Shown here one piece after another: positions 24,506 through 33,193 of a stretch of 45,441 nucleotides of DNA. Position 1 is the stretch's first letter; each line of letters starts with the position of its first letter. This DNA comes from CAZTII01 sp964613305 (GTDB lineage Bacteria; Bacillota_I; Bacilli_A; Erysipelotrichales; Erysipelotrichaceae): contig CAZTII010000008.1 in assembly GCA_964613305.1 (NCBI GenBank), forward strand, positions 1-45,441, written 5' to 3'. A program made the position numbers and the translations under genes. The notes below the pieces were generated by a model. It was not told the origin of the DNA and ran no database searches. It worked only from the letters and a program-made list of their open reading frames with translations.

Positions 24506-24790
24506 ATGATAAATTTAAAGAAAAAAGATTTAGCAAGTATCTTAAGTGTTAAAATGGAAAATAGCCCGCAAGAAGCAGGATTGATATTAGACCAAGTATT
24601 AGGCGTTTTTGAAGAAATGTTGATTGAAGGCAATACGATTGATTTATACGGATTCGGTAAGTTTGAAGTAAAAGAAAAAGCTGAACGACCTGGTATTAAT
24701 CCATTAACAAAAGAAAAAATTACGATTGCAGCAAGTAAATCCATTTCATTTAAACCTAGTAAAGCATTAAAGAATAAAGTAAACGGATAA
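24506..24790 (+). CDS. HU-family nucleoid protein
   Basis: A 94-residue histone-like DNA-bending protein. The helical N-terminal dimerisation region is followed by the beta region with FGKFEVKEKAERPGINPLTKEKI, which corresponds to the DNA-clamping arm with its conserved R-P-G-x-N-P. It ends with the family-typical KPSKALKNKVN. GAGGAAT sits before the ATG, overlapping the nrnA end. It is the last gene of the rightward block, and its stop codon lies inside a strong terminator. The paralogue type (main HU or a secondary one) cannot be decided from this window. Confidence 0.94.
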   Translation: MINLKKKDLASILSVKMENSPQEAGLILDQVLGVFEEMLIEGNTIDLYGFGKFEVKEKAERPGINPLTKEKITIAASKSISFKPSKALKNKVNG

Positions 24791-24812
24791 TCCTTTGGAT
24801 TATCTTTTATTT
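24786..24812 (+). terminator. Strong terminator at the end of the rightward gene block
   Basis: GATAATCC (24786-24793) pairs perfectly with GGATTATC (24797-24804) across a TTT loop and is followed by TTTTATTT. The HU stop codon is within the left arm. Confidence 0.9.
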
Positions 24813-24820
24813 ACGTTATA

Positions 24821-24848
24821 ACTTCGCATAATAAGTATTATCCGATTA
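24821..24848. other. Candidate dif (Xer recombination) site
   Basis: The 28 bases have the dif layout of 11 + 6 + 11: left arm ACTTCGCATAA (24821-24831), centre TAAGTA (24832-24837), right arm TTATCCGATTA (24838-24848). The left arm matches E. coli dif (GGTGCGCATAA) at 8 of 11 positions and B. subtilis dif (ACTTCCTAGAA) at 8 of 11. The inner TTAT of the right arm is shared with both, but its outer part differs. The two arms are inverted copies in TCGnATAA. The site lies 7 bases beyond the stop of a Xer-type recombinase gene and exactly at the switch between rightward and leftward genes. The reference dif sequences are from memory; the assignment is an inference. Confidence 0.65.
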
Positions 24849-24855
24849 TTTTGAA

Positions 24856-25749
24856 TTAATCTTTTTGATCATCTTTATTGTGAAATTGATTGTACATTGA
24901 AAAGATATTCTCTTTTTCTAAATGGGTATATATTTCTGTTGTTTCGATGGATGCGTGCCCTAGCAATTCTTGTACGGCACGTAAATCAGCGCCATGTTGA
25001 TATAAATGTGTTGCATAACTGTGTCTAAATTTATGTGGTGTGATGCGCTCATCAATATTTAGAAGCTTACATCTTTCTTTTACCATTTTTTCAACAGATT
25101 CACTTGTTGTGTGTCGACCGAAACGATTGACAAAAAGATTGGATAGATTATTTTTATTCCAACCTGGTCTAACCTTTTGTGTATATTGGTATAAGGAAGC
25201 CATCGTACTTGTTGGAATTGGAATTACTCGTTGTTTATTTCCTTTTCCTGTAATTGTTATTGTTTTATGTTCAAAATTAATGTGTTGTAATGAGGCAGTA
25301 ACACATTCACTGATTCTTAAACCACAACCATATAATAAATCAATAATGGCACGATGAAAAATATCAATTGGTGTATCATTAAAACTTTGTTGTAATCGCT
25401 CAATATCATTACTTTTTATATAAATGGGTAGTGTTTTTCCTTTTCCGGTTAGTTTGATGTTTTTACATGGATTTGGTTGATCATATTTATCATTTAACCA
25501 TCTGTGAAAACTATTCATTGCTGATTGGTGTTGATTGATTGTTTTTTTTGTTAATGTTAAACTCTTTTGATATAAATAGTCGACGATATGTGTTGTTGTG
25601 ATATCTTTTACAATTGTTACATTTTTACTTTCTAAGTATTCATTGTATTGACGCAAATTATTCGTATAGGATTGTATTGTTTTTTTAGCTTTAGGATCGA
25701 TAAAGGTAATGTGCATCATAAATTCTTCGATTGCTTCTTTTATAGTCAT
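24856..25749 (-). CDS. Xer-type tyrosine recombinase
   Basis: A 297-residue site-specific recombinase of the XerC/XerD size and layout, which resolves chromosome dimers at dif. The N-terminal SAM-like core-binding domain spans about residues 1-90. The catalytic domain has R145 (GCGLRISE), the beta-hairpin lysine K172 (GKGNKQR), H239 and R242 (HKFRHSYATH), H265 (LLGHASIETT) and the nucleophile Y274. All six positions of the R-K-H-R-H-Y set are present. The gene is last in a leftward operon, overlaps dinB by 4 bases, and stops 7 bases from a candidate dif site. XerC and XerD cannot be told apart safely here; adjacency to the site recalls single-recombinase systems such as XerS. Confidence 0.93.
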   Translation of the reverse strand: MTIKEAIEEFMMHITFIDPKAKKTIQSYTNNLRQYNEYLESKNVTIVKDITTTHIVDYLYQKSLTLTKKTINQHQSAMNSFHRWLNDKYDQPNPCKNIKLTGKGKTLPIYIKSNDIERLQQSFNDTPIDIFHRAIIDLLYGCGLRISECVTASLQHINFEHKTITITGKGNKQRVIPIPTSTMASLYQYTQKVRPGWNKNNLSNLFVNRFGRHTTSESVEKMVKERCKLLNIDERITPHKFRHSYATHLYQHGADLRAVQELLGHASIETTEIYTHLEKENIFSMYNQFHNKDDQKD

Positions 25750-26915
25750 TGTCTTTTTCCTTTTTTTACTAAATCACTTGCTAATATTACTTTACTTTTT
25801 TCTAATTTACTATTTATTTCACTTACTAAATCAATCGTTGTGTTATTGTTTGATTCAAACAAACTTAATTGTTGAACAAATTCATTGCTGTCTTTAAGTT
25901 GTCCTATACCGATTCCTAATAAGCGTATTGGCTCATCAATATAATATTCATCGAATAAATCCATTGCATATTGCATTAAATCATCACTTTTATATATACT
26001 AAATCCTAGTTTTTTACTACGATTTGTTTGGGAAAAATCATTGTATTTTATAGTTATTGAAATGACGCTTCCCATTAATTTTTCACTGATTAATCGATTT
26101 GAAAGTGTTTTTGATAGCTTTTGAAAAGTGATTTTAATCTCTTCGTAGTTTGTCGTATCAGAAGATAATGTTGTTGATTGACTTAGACTTTTAGTAACGG
26201 CATCGACAATAATTTCACTATCATCATAGCCATTGGCTAAACGAATCATTCTCATACTATTTTTACCAAAAATATCAATTATCTGATGATAATCGTCAAT
26301 TTTTGCTAAGTCTTCAATCGTTTTAATATTTCTTTCCATTAACGCTATGGATGTTTTCTTCCCTACTCCACGCATACTTTGAATAGGTAAAGGCCATAGC
26401 TTAGTTGGTACTTCTTGGATTCGTAAAACGGTTATTCCCATCGGTTTTTTCATTTCACTCGCCATTTTAGCTAAAAATTTATTTGGGGCAATGCCAATAG
26501 AACATTGAAGTCCTAATTCATTGTATATGTCTTGTTGTAATTTTACGGCGATATCTAACGGTTTTTCAATATTTTTAAAATGTTTACTCATATCGACATA
26601 GCACTCATCGATGCTTGCAATTTCAATGATTGGACTTAATCGAGTGACAAGTTGAATAAACTGTTTTGATAATTGTTCATAGTAATGATGATTTCCTTTA
26701 ATAATGATAAGTTCTGGACAAAGTTTTAGTGCTTGATGGACCGGCATTGCTGATGTAACACCGTATTTTCTTGCTTCATAAGAAGCAGTGGAAATAACCC
26801 CTCTCGACGAGCTACCCCCTACTGCCACCGGTTTTCCTTTTAACTGTGGATTTAATAAAACTTCTGCTGAAGCAAAGAATGAATTTAAATCAATATGAAA
26901 GATTACTTGCGACAT
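25746..26915 (-). CDS. dinB: DNA polymerase IV (Y family)
   Basis: A 389-residue error-prone translesion polymerase. The palm begins FHIDLNSFFASAE with the first catalytic aspartate (D9); the second acidic pair is in IASIDECYVDMS near residue 103. SYEARKYGVTSAMP and the later MRGVGKKTSIALMER helix-hairpin-helix are typical of DinB. The C-terminal little-finger domain covers about 235-345. The end LSLFE near residue 350 resembles a beta-clamp binding peptide. It overlaps recN by 13 bases and xer by 4, so all three are co-translated repair and recombination genes. Confidence 0.95.
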   Translation of the reverse strand: MSQVIFHIDLNSFFASAEVLLNPQLKGKPVAVGGSSSRGVISTASYEARKYGVTSAMPVHQALKLCPELIIIKGNHHYYEQLSKQFIQLVTRLSPIIEIASIDECYVDMSKHFKNIEKPLDIAVKLQQDIYNELGLQCSIGIAPNKFLAKMASEMKKPMGITVLRIQEVPTKLWPLPIQSMRGVGKKTSIALMERNIKTIEDLAKIDDYHQIIDIFGKNSMRMIRLANGYDDSEIIVDAVTKSLSQSTTLSSDTTNYEEIKITFQKLSKTLSNRLISEKLMGSVISITIKYNDFSQTNRSKKLGFSIYKSDDLMQYAMDLFDEYYIDEPIRLLGIGIGQLKDSNEFVQQLSLFESNNNTTIDLVSEINSKLEKSKVILASDLVKKGKRQ

Positions 26916-28552
26916 AGCTTTTGACTGTGTTCTAATAGCTCTTTCGCCGCTTTTAAACTAGTTGGTGTACATTGTCCTTGAGATATCATTGCAAGGGCCT
27001 CAATGCGCTCATTTTCATTACATTGATGAATTTCAGTTGTTGTCATCGTTTCCGTTTGGTTTTTTATAACATGATAATGAAAATCACTACATGAAGCTAC
27101 TTGTGCTAAATGTGTTACTGAAAAAACTTGACATGAAGTAGCTAAATCACTCATTTTTTTACCGATGGATAAGGCGACTGGACCACTAATACCAGTATCA
27201 ATTTCATCAAAAATAATCGTTTCAATGCCTTGTAGCGAAGAAAAAATTCCTTTTAACCCTAGCATGACCCTACTTAATTCCCCTCCTGAAGCAACCTTTG
27301 CTAAAGGTTTTAGTTGTTCTCCTGGATTCATGGAAATTAAAAAGGTTACTTGATCAATACCATCTTTACTCTCTTTATCATCAAGTAGTTCTGTTTTAAA
27401 GGTAGCATATGGTAATTTTAAATCTTTCAATTGTTGTGAAATTGCTTCATCTAAAATTACACTTTTTTCTTGTCTTTCTTTACGTAAAGCCGTAGCATTT
27501 TCCATAAAGTTGTCATAAGCAATTTTTATCCTTTTTTCAATTTCTTCCAACACTTCTTCACGATGATAAAAACGTTCAATATTGATGGTAAGTTCTTCTT
27601 TCTTTTTTAAAATTGCTTCAATCGATAAACCATATTTATGTTTAAGACGAGAAAGTAAAAATAAACGTTCTTGAATATCATTAATTTCTTTTTCTGAATA
27701 ATCACATTGTTCAATTAAATCATGAATTGATTCAAAAAAATCAACCGTTTCAATATAACTTGTATGAATAAGATCCAATTGTCGTTGTAATTTTTCTTCT
27801 AATTGACATTGCCCTAAATTTTTAAGAACATCGTACATCGATGGTTGAATTGTTGTATCAAAGGTTTGATATGATTGACGTAATCGTTCAATATGTTTAA
27901 TAATTGTATTTATTTCTTTTTCCCTTCTTACTAACTCATCATCTTCACCAAGTTGTACATTTGCTCGTTCAATTTCTTCTTTACCGCTAATCATTCTCTC
28001 TAATTCATCATTATTAAACTCTTCCTTTAATAAGTATTCTTTTTCTTTTTCAATTGTTTTCCACTCTTGATATGAAGTAGACACTTTTTTAATTAATTCG
28101 TCATGATTGATATAATGATTCAATAATTGACGATGATTACTTTGTTTTAATAAATATTGATTGTCATGTTGACTATGTATATCAATCTCATTTTCCATGA
28201 TAGTTTTAATTAATGATGCGGTACATGTACGATAATTTATTTTATATGTATTTTTACCGTCACTGCGTAGCTCTCGTGAAATAATTGTATCCTCACTATT
28301 ATCAAAACCGGCTTCTTCTAATTTTTCTTTCGCATCCTTACCTAAATTAAAAACAGCTTCTACAAACGCTTTATCGCATTGTTGACGAATGATGGATGGT
28401 GACGCTTTTTCAGCTAAAAGAAAGCTAATCGCATCAATCAGCAATGATTTTCCAGCTCCTGTCTCACCAGTAAAAGCACTAAAACCTTGATGAAAATCAA
28501 GGTTTATTTGTTCAAATATAATAAAGTTTTGAATAAAAATACTTTGTATCAT
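26903..28552 (-). CDS. recN: DNA repair protein RecN
   Basis: A 549-residue SMC-like ATPase that acts early in double-strand break repair. Walker A GETGAGKS lies at residues 29-36. Two coiled-coil stretches (about 150-250 and 280-360) flank a short centre. The C-terminal part has the signature VASGGELSRVMLGLK, Walker B TIIFDEIDTGISG and the H-loop VTHLAQVASCSD. Length is normal (553-576 in relatives). AGGAGG lies before the ATG, 8 bases after dxs. In B. subtilis ahrC and yqxC stand between dxs and recN; both are absent here. Confidence 0.96.
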   Translation of the reverse strand: MIQSIFIQNFIIFEQINLDFHQGFSAFTGETGAGKSLLIDAISFLLAEKASPSIIRQQCDKAFVEAVFNLGKDAKEKLEEAGFDNSEDTIISRELRSDGKNTYKINYRTCTASLIKTIMENEIDIHSQHDNQYLLKQSNHRQLLNHYINHDELIKKVSTSYQEWKTIEKEKEYLLKEEFNNDELERMISGKEEIERANVQLGEDDELVRREKEINTIIKHIERLRQSYQTFDTTIQPSMYDVLKNLGQCQLEEKLQRQLDLIHTSYIETVDFFESIHDLIEQCDYSEKEINDIQERLFLLSRLKHKYGLSIEAILKKKEELTINIERFYHREEVLEEIEKRIKIAYDNFMENATALRKERQEKSVILDEAISQQLKDLKLPYATFKTELLDDKESKDGIDQVTFLISMNPGEQLKPLAKVASGGELSRVMLGLKGIFSSLQGIETIIFDEIDTGISGPVALSIGKKMSDLATSCQVFSVTHLAQVASCSDFHYHVIKNQTETMTTTEIHQCNENERIEALAMISQGQCTPTSLKAAKELLEHSQKLCRK

Positions 28553-28560
28553 AAATCCTC

Positions 28561-30436
28561 CTAGTCATTAAGAAGAGTGTGAATTGTATCAAAAAGAGTT
28601 TGGGTGTCTAATTGACAACTTTTTCTTAAGTGGTTAATTGACCCTTGTGGAACATAATTATCGCCAATACCAAATCGTGTGATTGATAATTGGTGATTAT
28701 TTGCTTGTTGCCACTCTAAGATAGCACTACCCAAGCCACCAATTTCAACATCTGTTTCATAGATGATGACATGCTTGTTTTTATTAGCGATGTATTGTAA
28801 CATCTTTTCGTCAATTGGTTTAAAGAAACGACAATTGACAACGGTAACAGGAAGTTGGTTAATCACAATTTTACTGAGTAATCGATCCACATCACTACCA
28901 TAACTTAATAAGAAAATTTTATTTTCCTCTTTTTCATTATGCATTGTCCAACTACCGATTTCTACTATTTCATTTGTATCACTTTTATCAAACGTTACGA
29001 TTCCTCTAGGATATCGAATAGCCCAAGGATGAGACTGATTAAATGCGGTATTCATCAATAGTTTTGCCTCATAGCTATCTTTTGGTTGNNNNNNNNNNCG
29101 ATAAAATAATGTTTGGCAAACTTCGTAAAATGCTAATGTCAAAAATACCATGATGAGTAGGACCATCTTCACCAACAAGTCCCGCTCTATCAATTCCAAT
29201 AACAACCGGTAAATCCATACGACAAATATCATGATTGATTTGATCGTAACAACGTTGCAAAAAAGAAGAATAAATGCTTAAAAATGGACGTTTTCCATTA
29301 ATCGCTAATCCCGCCGCAAAGGTAGCAGCGTGTTCTTCAGCAATACCGCAATCAAAGCTTCGTGCGGGAAACTGAGCAAAGAAACGCTCTAATTTACTAC
29401 CACACATCATTGCTGGCGTTATCGCCACGATATCTTTGTTCGAGTTTGCTAATTTACACAATTTATCACTAATAATTGCTGACCACGATAAACAGTTTTC
29501 CGGAGTTGTTGATAATGCTTTACCCGTTTTAATATCAAATGGACCAACACCATGCCATATTCCTTGATTATCGTCTTCACAATACTCATATCCTAACCCT
29601 TTCGTCGTTAAAACATGAACGACAACTGGACCATCGTGTTTTTTAGCTGCTTCTAAAACATGAAATAATTGATCAAAATTATGACCATCAACAGGTCCTA
29701 AATATTCCAAATCAAATTCAGAAAAAATTCCACTATCTACAATTGTTTCTTTAAATTTATCTTTGATAAGTGTCATGCCTTGTAAAATTGATTTTCCAAC
29801 AATATTTTTTCCTAGTGATTCTTTTACATCATGTTTGAAACTAGTGTATTGACTCGATGTTCTAAGACGAGAAAACCCTTTTGTAAGGGCACCAACATTT
29901 TTAGAAATTGACATGTTGTTATCATTAAAAATAACAATTAAATTTCGTTTTTCACAACCGATGTGATTTAACGCTTCTAATGACATTCCTGAAGCCATTG
30001 CGCCATCACCAATAATAGCAACTACTTGATAGTCTTCTTTGTTTAAATCACGTGCTACAGCCATTCCTAAGGCAGCGCTTAGTGAGGTTGAACTATGACC
30101 CGCTTCCCAAGGATCATGAATGCTTTCATTTCTTTTTTGAAAACCACTTAATCCATCAGTTTGTCGTAAGGTAGGAAAATCTTTTGCTCTCCCTGTTAAT
30201 ATTTTATGCGTATAACTTTGATGTCCTACATCAAAAATAAATTTATCCGTTGGACTATTAAATACTTTATGCAAGGCGATGGTTAATTCAACAACTCCCA
30301 AATTACTCGATAAATGTCCTCCCGTTTTTGAAACACTTTCTATTAAAAAACCACGAATATCATTCGCTAATGTTTTACATTCATCGATCGTGTAATTTTT
30401 TAAAAATTCAGGATTTTCTATTTGTTGTATTTTCAT
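28561..30436 (-). CDS. dxs: 1-deoxy-D-xylulose-5-phosphate synthase (split by an N gap)
   Basis: Thiamine-diphosphate enzyme that condenses pyruvate and glyceraldehyde 3-phosphate, the first step of the MEP isoprenoid pathway. Seen are the cofactor motif GDGA (143-146) with NDNN (171-174), H72, H114, the catalytic glutamate in GIAEEHA (E367) and the arginine loop IDRAGLVGEDGPTHHG. A run of 10 N (29089-29098) falls after LPNIILS. Read literally, it shifts the frame. Removing the ten N joins codon TCG to CAA in frame, giving LPNIILS-QPKDSYE, which fits the family at this point (B. subtilis PNMVLMAPKDENE). The coding length becomes 1866 bases, 621 residues, normal for Dxs. I treat it as one intact gene with an assembly gap. 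A TAAATCACC-type spacer of 8 bases separates it from ispA. Confidence 0.95.
29089..29098. other. Assembly gap of 10 N inside dxs
   Basis: Ten ambiguous bases interrupt dxs. The reading frame and the alignment to other Dxs proteins suggest that the true gap length is zero, or at most a small multiple of three. The run is probably a scaffolding placeholder. Confidence 0.95.
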
Positions 30437-30444
30437 TAAATCAC

Positions 30445-31281
30445 CTATTTATTTCTAGTTCGAATCGTTTCAATAGTATTAATAACACTTGTATTTTCTG
30501 TATGTATTTCTTTAATGAAAGAAATTGCTTTATCGTATAATTCATTCATTAATCGTTGCGCTTCTTCAAGACCTAAAATAGTAACACTTGTACTCTTATT
30601 GTTTGTTACATCACTATTGCTTTTTCCTAATTGTTCACTAGAAGCAACTACATCTAAAATATCATCTTGTATTTGAAAAGCTAAACCAATCATAATACCA
30701 ATTGTACCCCAAGCTTCAACATCTTCTGGTTTATCAGCGAGGAGTGCACCTAATTGTAGTGCTGCTTTAAACAATTGACCAGTTTTATTTTCATGTAAGG
30801 TTTCTAATTCAGACCACGTACATTGTTTATTTTCAAAGGTCATATCAAGAATTTGACCATAAATCATACCACTTGCCCCTGCTGCTTTCGCTAATAATTG
30901 ACAACATTGATTGTTGATAGTTGCTGAATCACTCGCTTTAGAAATCATTTCGAAAGCATACGTCAACAAACCATCTCCAGCTAAAATAGCACAAGCTTCA
31001 TTAAATTCAACGTGACACGTATTTTTACCACGACGTAATACATCATTATCTAATGCTGGCAAATCATCGTGAATGAGTGAATACGTATGAATCATTTCTA
31101 AGGCAGCTGCACCATAATAGCCACGTTCTCTTGGAAGTTGATATCCTTCAATCACATTGAATAACAACAGTGGTCTCAGTCTTTTTCCTGGTGCTAATAA
31201 AGAATACTTCATCGCATCACATACCATCGATGGTTGAAGTTCATCACATCGATCTAGTAGAAATTGTTCAAATCGTTTCAT
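30445..31281 (-). CDS. ispA: Farnesyl diphosphate synthase type polyprenyl synthetase
   Basis: A 278-residue all-helical trans-prenyltransferase that builds geranyl and farnesyl diphosphate from C5 units. The first aspartate-rich motif is DDLPALDND (72-80), followed by LRRGKNTCH. The second is FQIQDDILDVV near residue 210. Earlier PGKRLRPLLL is typical. The ATG at 31281 was chosen because AAGGTGAG stands just before it; a GTG at 31290 belongs to that site. It overlaps xseB by 14 bases and precedes dxs, as in B. subtilis (xseA-xseB-ispA-dxs). Confidence 0.94.
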   Translation of the reverse strand: MKRFEQFLLDRCDELQPSMVCDAMKYSLLAPGKRLRPLLLFNVIEGYQLPRERGYYGAAALEMIHTYSLIHDDLPALDNDVLRRGKNTCHVEFNEACAILAGDGLLTYAFEMISKASDSATINNQCCQLLAKAAGASGMIYGQILDMTFENKQCTWSELETLHENKTGQLFKAALQLGALLADKPEDVEAWGTIGIMIGLAFQIQDDILDVVASSEQLGKSNSDVTNNKSTSVTILGLEEAQRLMNELYDKAISFIKEIHTENTSVINTIETIRTRNK

Positions 31282-31477
31282 TGGTCTCACCTTTTTTAGT
31301 TAGTAATTGTTCTACTTTATTTTCAAATTGTTTTAGTTGAGAATCACATTGTTGTACAAGTGATAAGCCTTCTGAAAACAATTGAATTGTATCATCTAAT
31401 GGTTGTTCATTTCCCTCTAATAACTTAACAATTTCTTCAAGACGATTCATTGAAGCTTCAAATGTTTTATTTTCCAT
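31268..31477 (-). CDS. xseB: Exodeoxyribonuclease VII small subunit
   Basis: A 69-residue helical protein that binds XseA to form the single-strand-specific exonuclease VII. The family pattern is clear in FEASMNRLEEIVKLLEGNEQ and the second helix LFSEGLSLVQQCDSQL. It overlaps xseA by 11 bases upstream and ispA by 14 bases downstream. Typical length for the family is 70-80. Confidence 0.94.
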   Translation of the reverse strand: MENKTFEASMNRLEEIVKLLEGNEQPLDDTIQLFSEGLSLVQQCDSQLKQFENKVEQLLTKKGETNETI

Positions 31478-32798
31478 CCTTTTTCTCCTTTACAATTGTT
31501 GTAATATAACCATCACTTAAACGTATTTGTAATTCATCTTGAATCATTACATCATCAATTGAAGAAACGTTTACGTTATTTTTAAAGACAATACTATATC
31601 CTCTAGTTAGTATTTTTAGTGGTGAATAAGCATCCAATAATGCAATCGTCTTATTTAAACGTTGTGACTGTTTACCATAATAATCCATTATACACTGTTG
31701 TAGACGATTGTTTAGTTGATTATTCTTATTACTTAACTCTTGATTTTTTAATTGAATACAATGAAAAAACCGTTGGAACAATTGATTGCTAGTAACTTTT
31801 ATCATGGATGATTTTTGTAGTTGATGTTGTAATCTATTGTTCAACACTTCTACACGATACAATTTACCTTCAATTAATCGTTCCGGATTATTCAATACTT
31901 GATGGTTAGAAAGTACACTTAATTGATTACTTTTATACGCTAAAATAGTTTTTGTATGATGAAGTAGTGTACTTTTATAGTTTTCTACTTGTAGTAGCAC
32001 ATCACTTAAATTCGGTGTGATCATTTCAGCGGCAGCTGTAGGTGTAGCAGCTCGTTTATCACTTACATAGTCAACTATGGTCGTATCTACTTCATGCCCT
32101 ACACCACTAACAACTGGTGTCTTACACCCAACAATCGTACGAGCTAAAGCTTCATCATTAAAGGCCCATAAATCCTCAATAGAACCACCACCACGAACAA
32201 GTAAAATAACATCACATTGCTGCTTATCCATTTGTTTTAATGCTTCAATCATTTGTAAAGAAGCACCCGTCCCTTGAACTAAGGTAGGTATTTCTTTAAT
32301 GGTTGCTAGTGGCCAACGACGGTTAATCGTTGTTAAAACATCTTCTCTAGCAGCCGTATTTTTACCAGTAATTAAACCAATGGTAAAAGGATAACGAGGT
32401 AAAGGTTTCTTTAACTTTTCATCAAAAAGTCCTTCCTCAAATAATTTCTTTTTTAATTGTTCATATTGATAAAATAAATCACCAATACCACTTAATTTCA
32501 TGGCAGTGCAATATAATTGTAATTGTCCGCTAGCTTCAAAGATGGATGTATTCGCTTGAATATATACCTGATCCCCATCTTTAGGTTTAAATTGACAATT
32601 TTTAACAGAAGAAGCAAACATCACACAACTAATACGAGAATTTGCATCTTTTAACGTAAAATAATAATGACCGCTACGATGATGAGTAAAGTTACTCAAT
32701 TCTCCTTGAACAATGATTCGCTGTAACGCCGTTTCATTATCAAGTTTATCTTTTAAGTAACGAACTAATGCACTAACGGTTACTGCTTTGATACTCAT
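31467..32798 (-). CDS. xseA: Exodeoxyribonuclease VII large subunit
   Basis: The 443-residue catalytic subunit of exonuclease VII, which degrades single-stranded DNA. The N-terminal OB fold (about 1-105) contains VQGELSNFTHHRSGHYYFTL. The catalytic domain contains GLITGKNTAAREDVL, VRGGGSIEDLWAFNDE and SGVGHEVDTTIVDYVSDKRAATPTAAAE. A long coiled coil (about 270-385) and a short C-terminal strand region (ILTRGYSIV) complete it. It overlaps nusB by 4 bases. Confidence 0.96.
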   Translation of the reverse strand: MSIKAVTVSALVRYLKDKLDNETALQRIIVQGELSNFTHHRSGHYYFTLKDANSRISCVMFASSVKNCQFKPKDGDQVYIQANTSIFEASGQLQLYCTAMKLSGIGDLFYQYEQLKKKLFEEGLFDEKLKKPLPRYPFTIGLITGKNTAAREDVLTTINRRWPLATIKEIPTLVQGTGASLQMIEALKQMDKQQCDVILLVRGGGSIEDLWAFNDEALARTIVGCKTPVVSGVGHEVDTTIVDYVSDKRAATPTAAAEMITPNLSDVLLQVENYKSTLLHHTKTILAYKSNQLSVLSNHQVLNNPERLIEGKLYRVEVLNNRLQHQLQKSSMIKVTSNQLFQRFFHCIQLKNQELSNKNNQLNNRLQQCIMDYYGKQSQRLNKTIALLDAYSPLKILTRGYSIVFKNNVNVSSIDDVMIQDELQIRLSDGYITTIVKEKKDGK

Positions 32799-33172
32799 AG
32801 TGTATCTAAAACGCCATTGATTAATTTATACGAATCCTCGTCACAATACTCTTTTGCAAGTAAGATTGCTTCATCGATAATAACCGCAGCATCCGCTGTT
32901 TTTTTATCGAATTCTGAACAACCAATTAACAATAAAGCTTGTTCAATGTATCCTAAACGATCAAAGGTCCACTCATTTAACACTTGATTAATGTAACCGA
33001 TATAACGCTCTTTTTGTTCTATGCTATTAAAAGTAAGAATTTTCGCAAACTCACTTACACTACTAATTGGTAGTTCAAATGTATCCTCAACAATTTCCGT
33101 TAAATCTCTAGATGTCAGCAGTTGTTGATAAACACTAATCATCGCTTTTTCTCTTTCTATATGTCGTTCCAT
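32795..33172 (-). CDS. nusB: Transcription antitermination protein NusB
   Basis: A 125-residue helical protein that, with NusE/S10, binds boxA RNA and supports rRNA transcription. The family C-terminal half DRLGYIEQALLLIGCSEF, ADAAVIIDEAILLAKEYCDEDSYKLINGVLD is well preserved. The N-terminus is shorter and less basic than usual; it lacks the typical R-x-x-R-x-x-A-x-Q opening, although EREKAMISVYQ is a recognisable remnant. TGGAGG precedes the ATG. It heads the long leftward operon that ends in xer. Confidence 0.92.
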   Translation of the reverse strand: MERHIEREKAMISVYQQLLTSRDLTEIVEDTFELPISSVSEFAKILTFNSIEQKERYIGYINQVLNEWTFDRLGYIEQALLLIGCSEFDKKTADAAVIIDEAILLAKEYCDEDSYKLINGVLDTL

Positions 33173-33193
33173 GAATAACCTCCACTACCTTAC

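Noticed and set aside
24819..24850. Similarity to a loxP arm (ATAACTTCG)
   Set aside because: The first nine bases match loxP, but the second arm and spacer do not (loxP has an 8-base spacer and perfect 13-base arms). The 11+6+11 Xer layout and the adjacent Xer gene explain it better.
28561..30436. dxs as a frameshifted pseudogene or as two genes
   Set aside because: The break coincides with ten N. Removing them restores one frame, the family alignment and normal length, so it is an assembly artefact.
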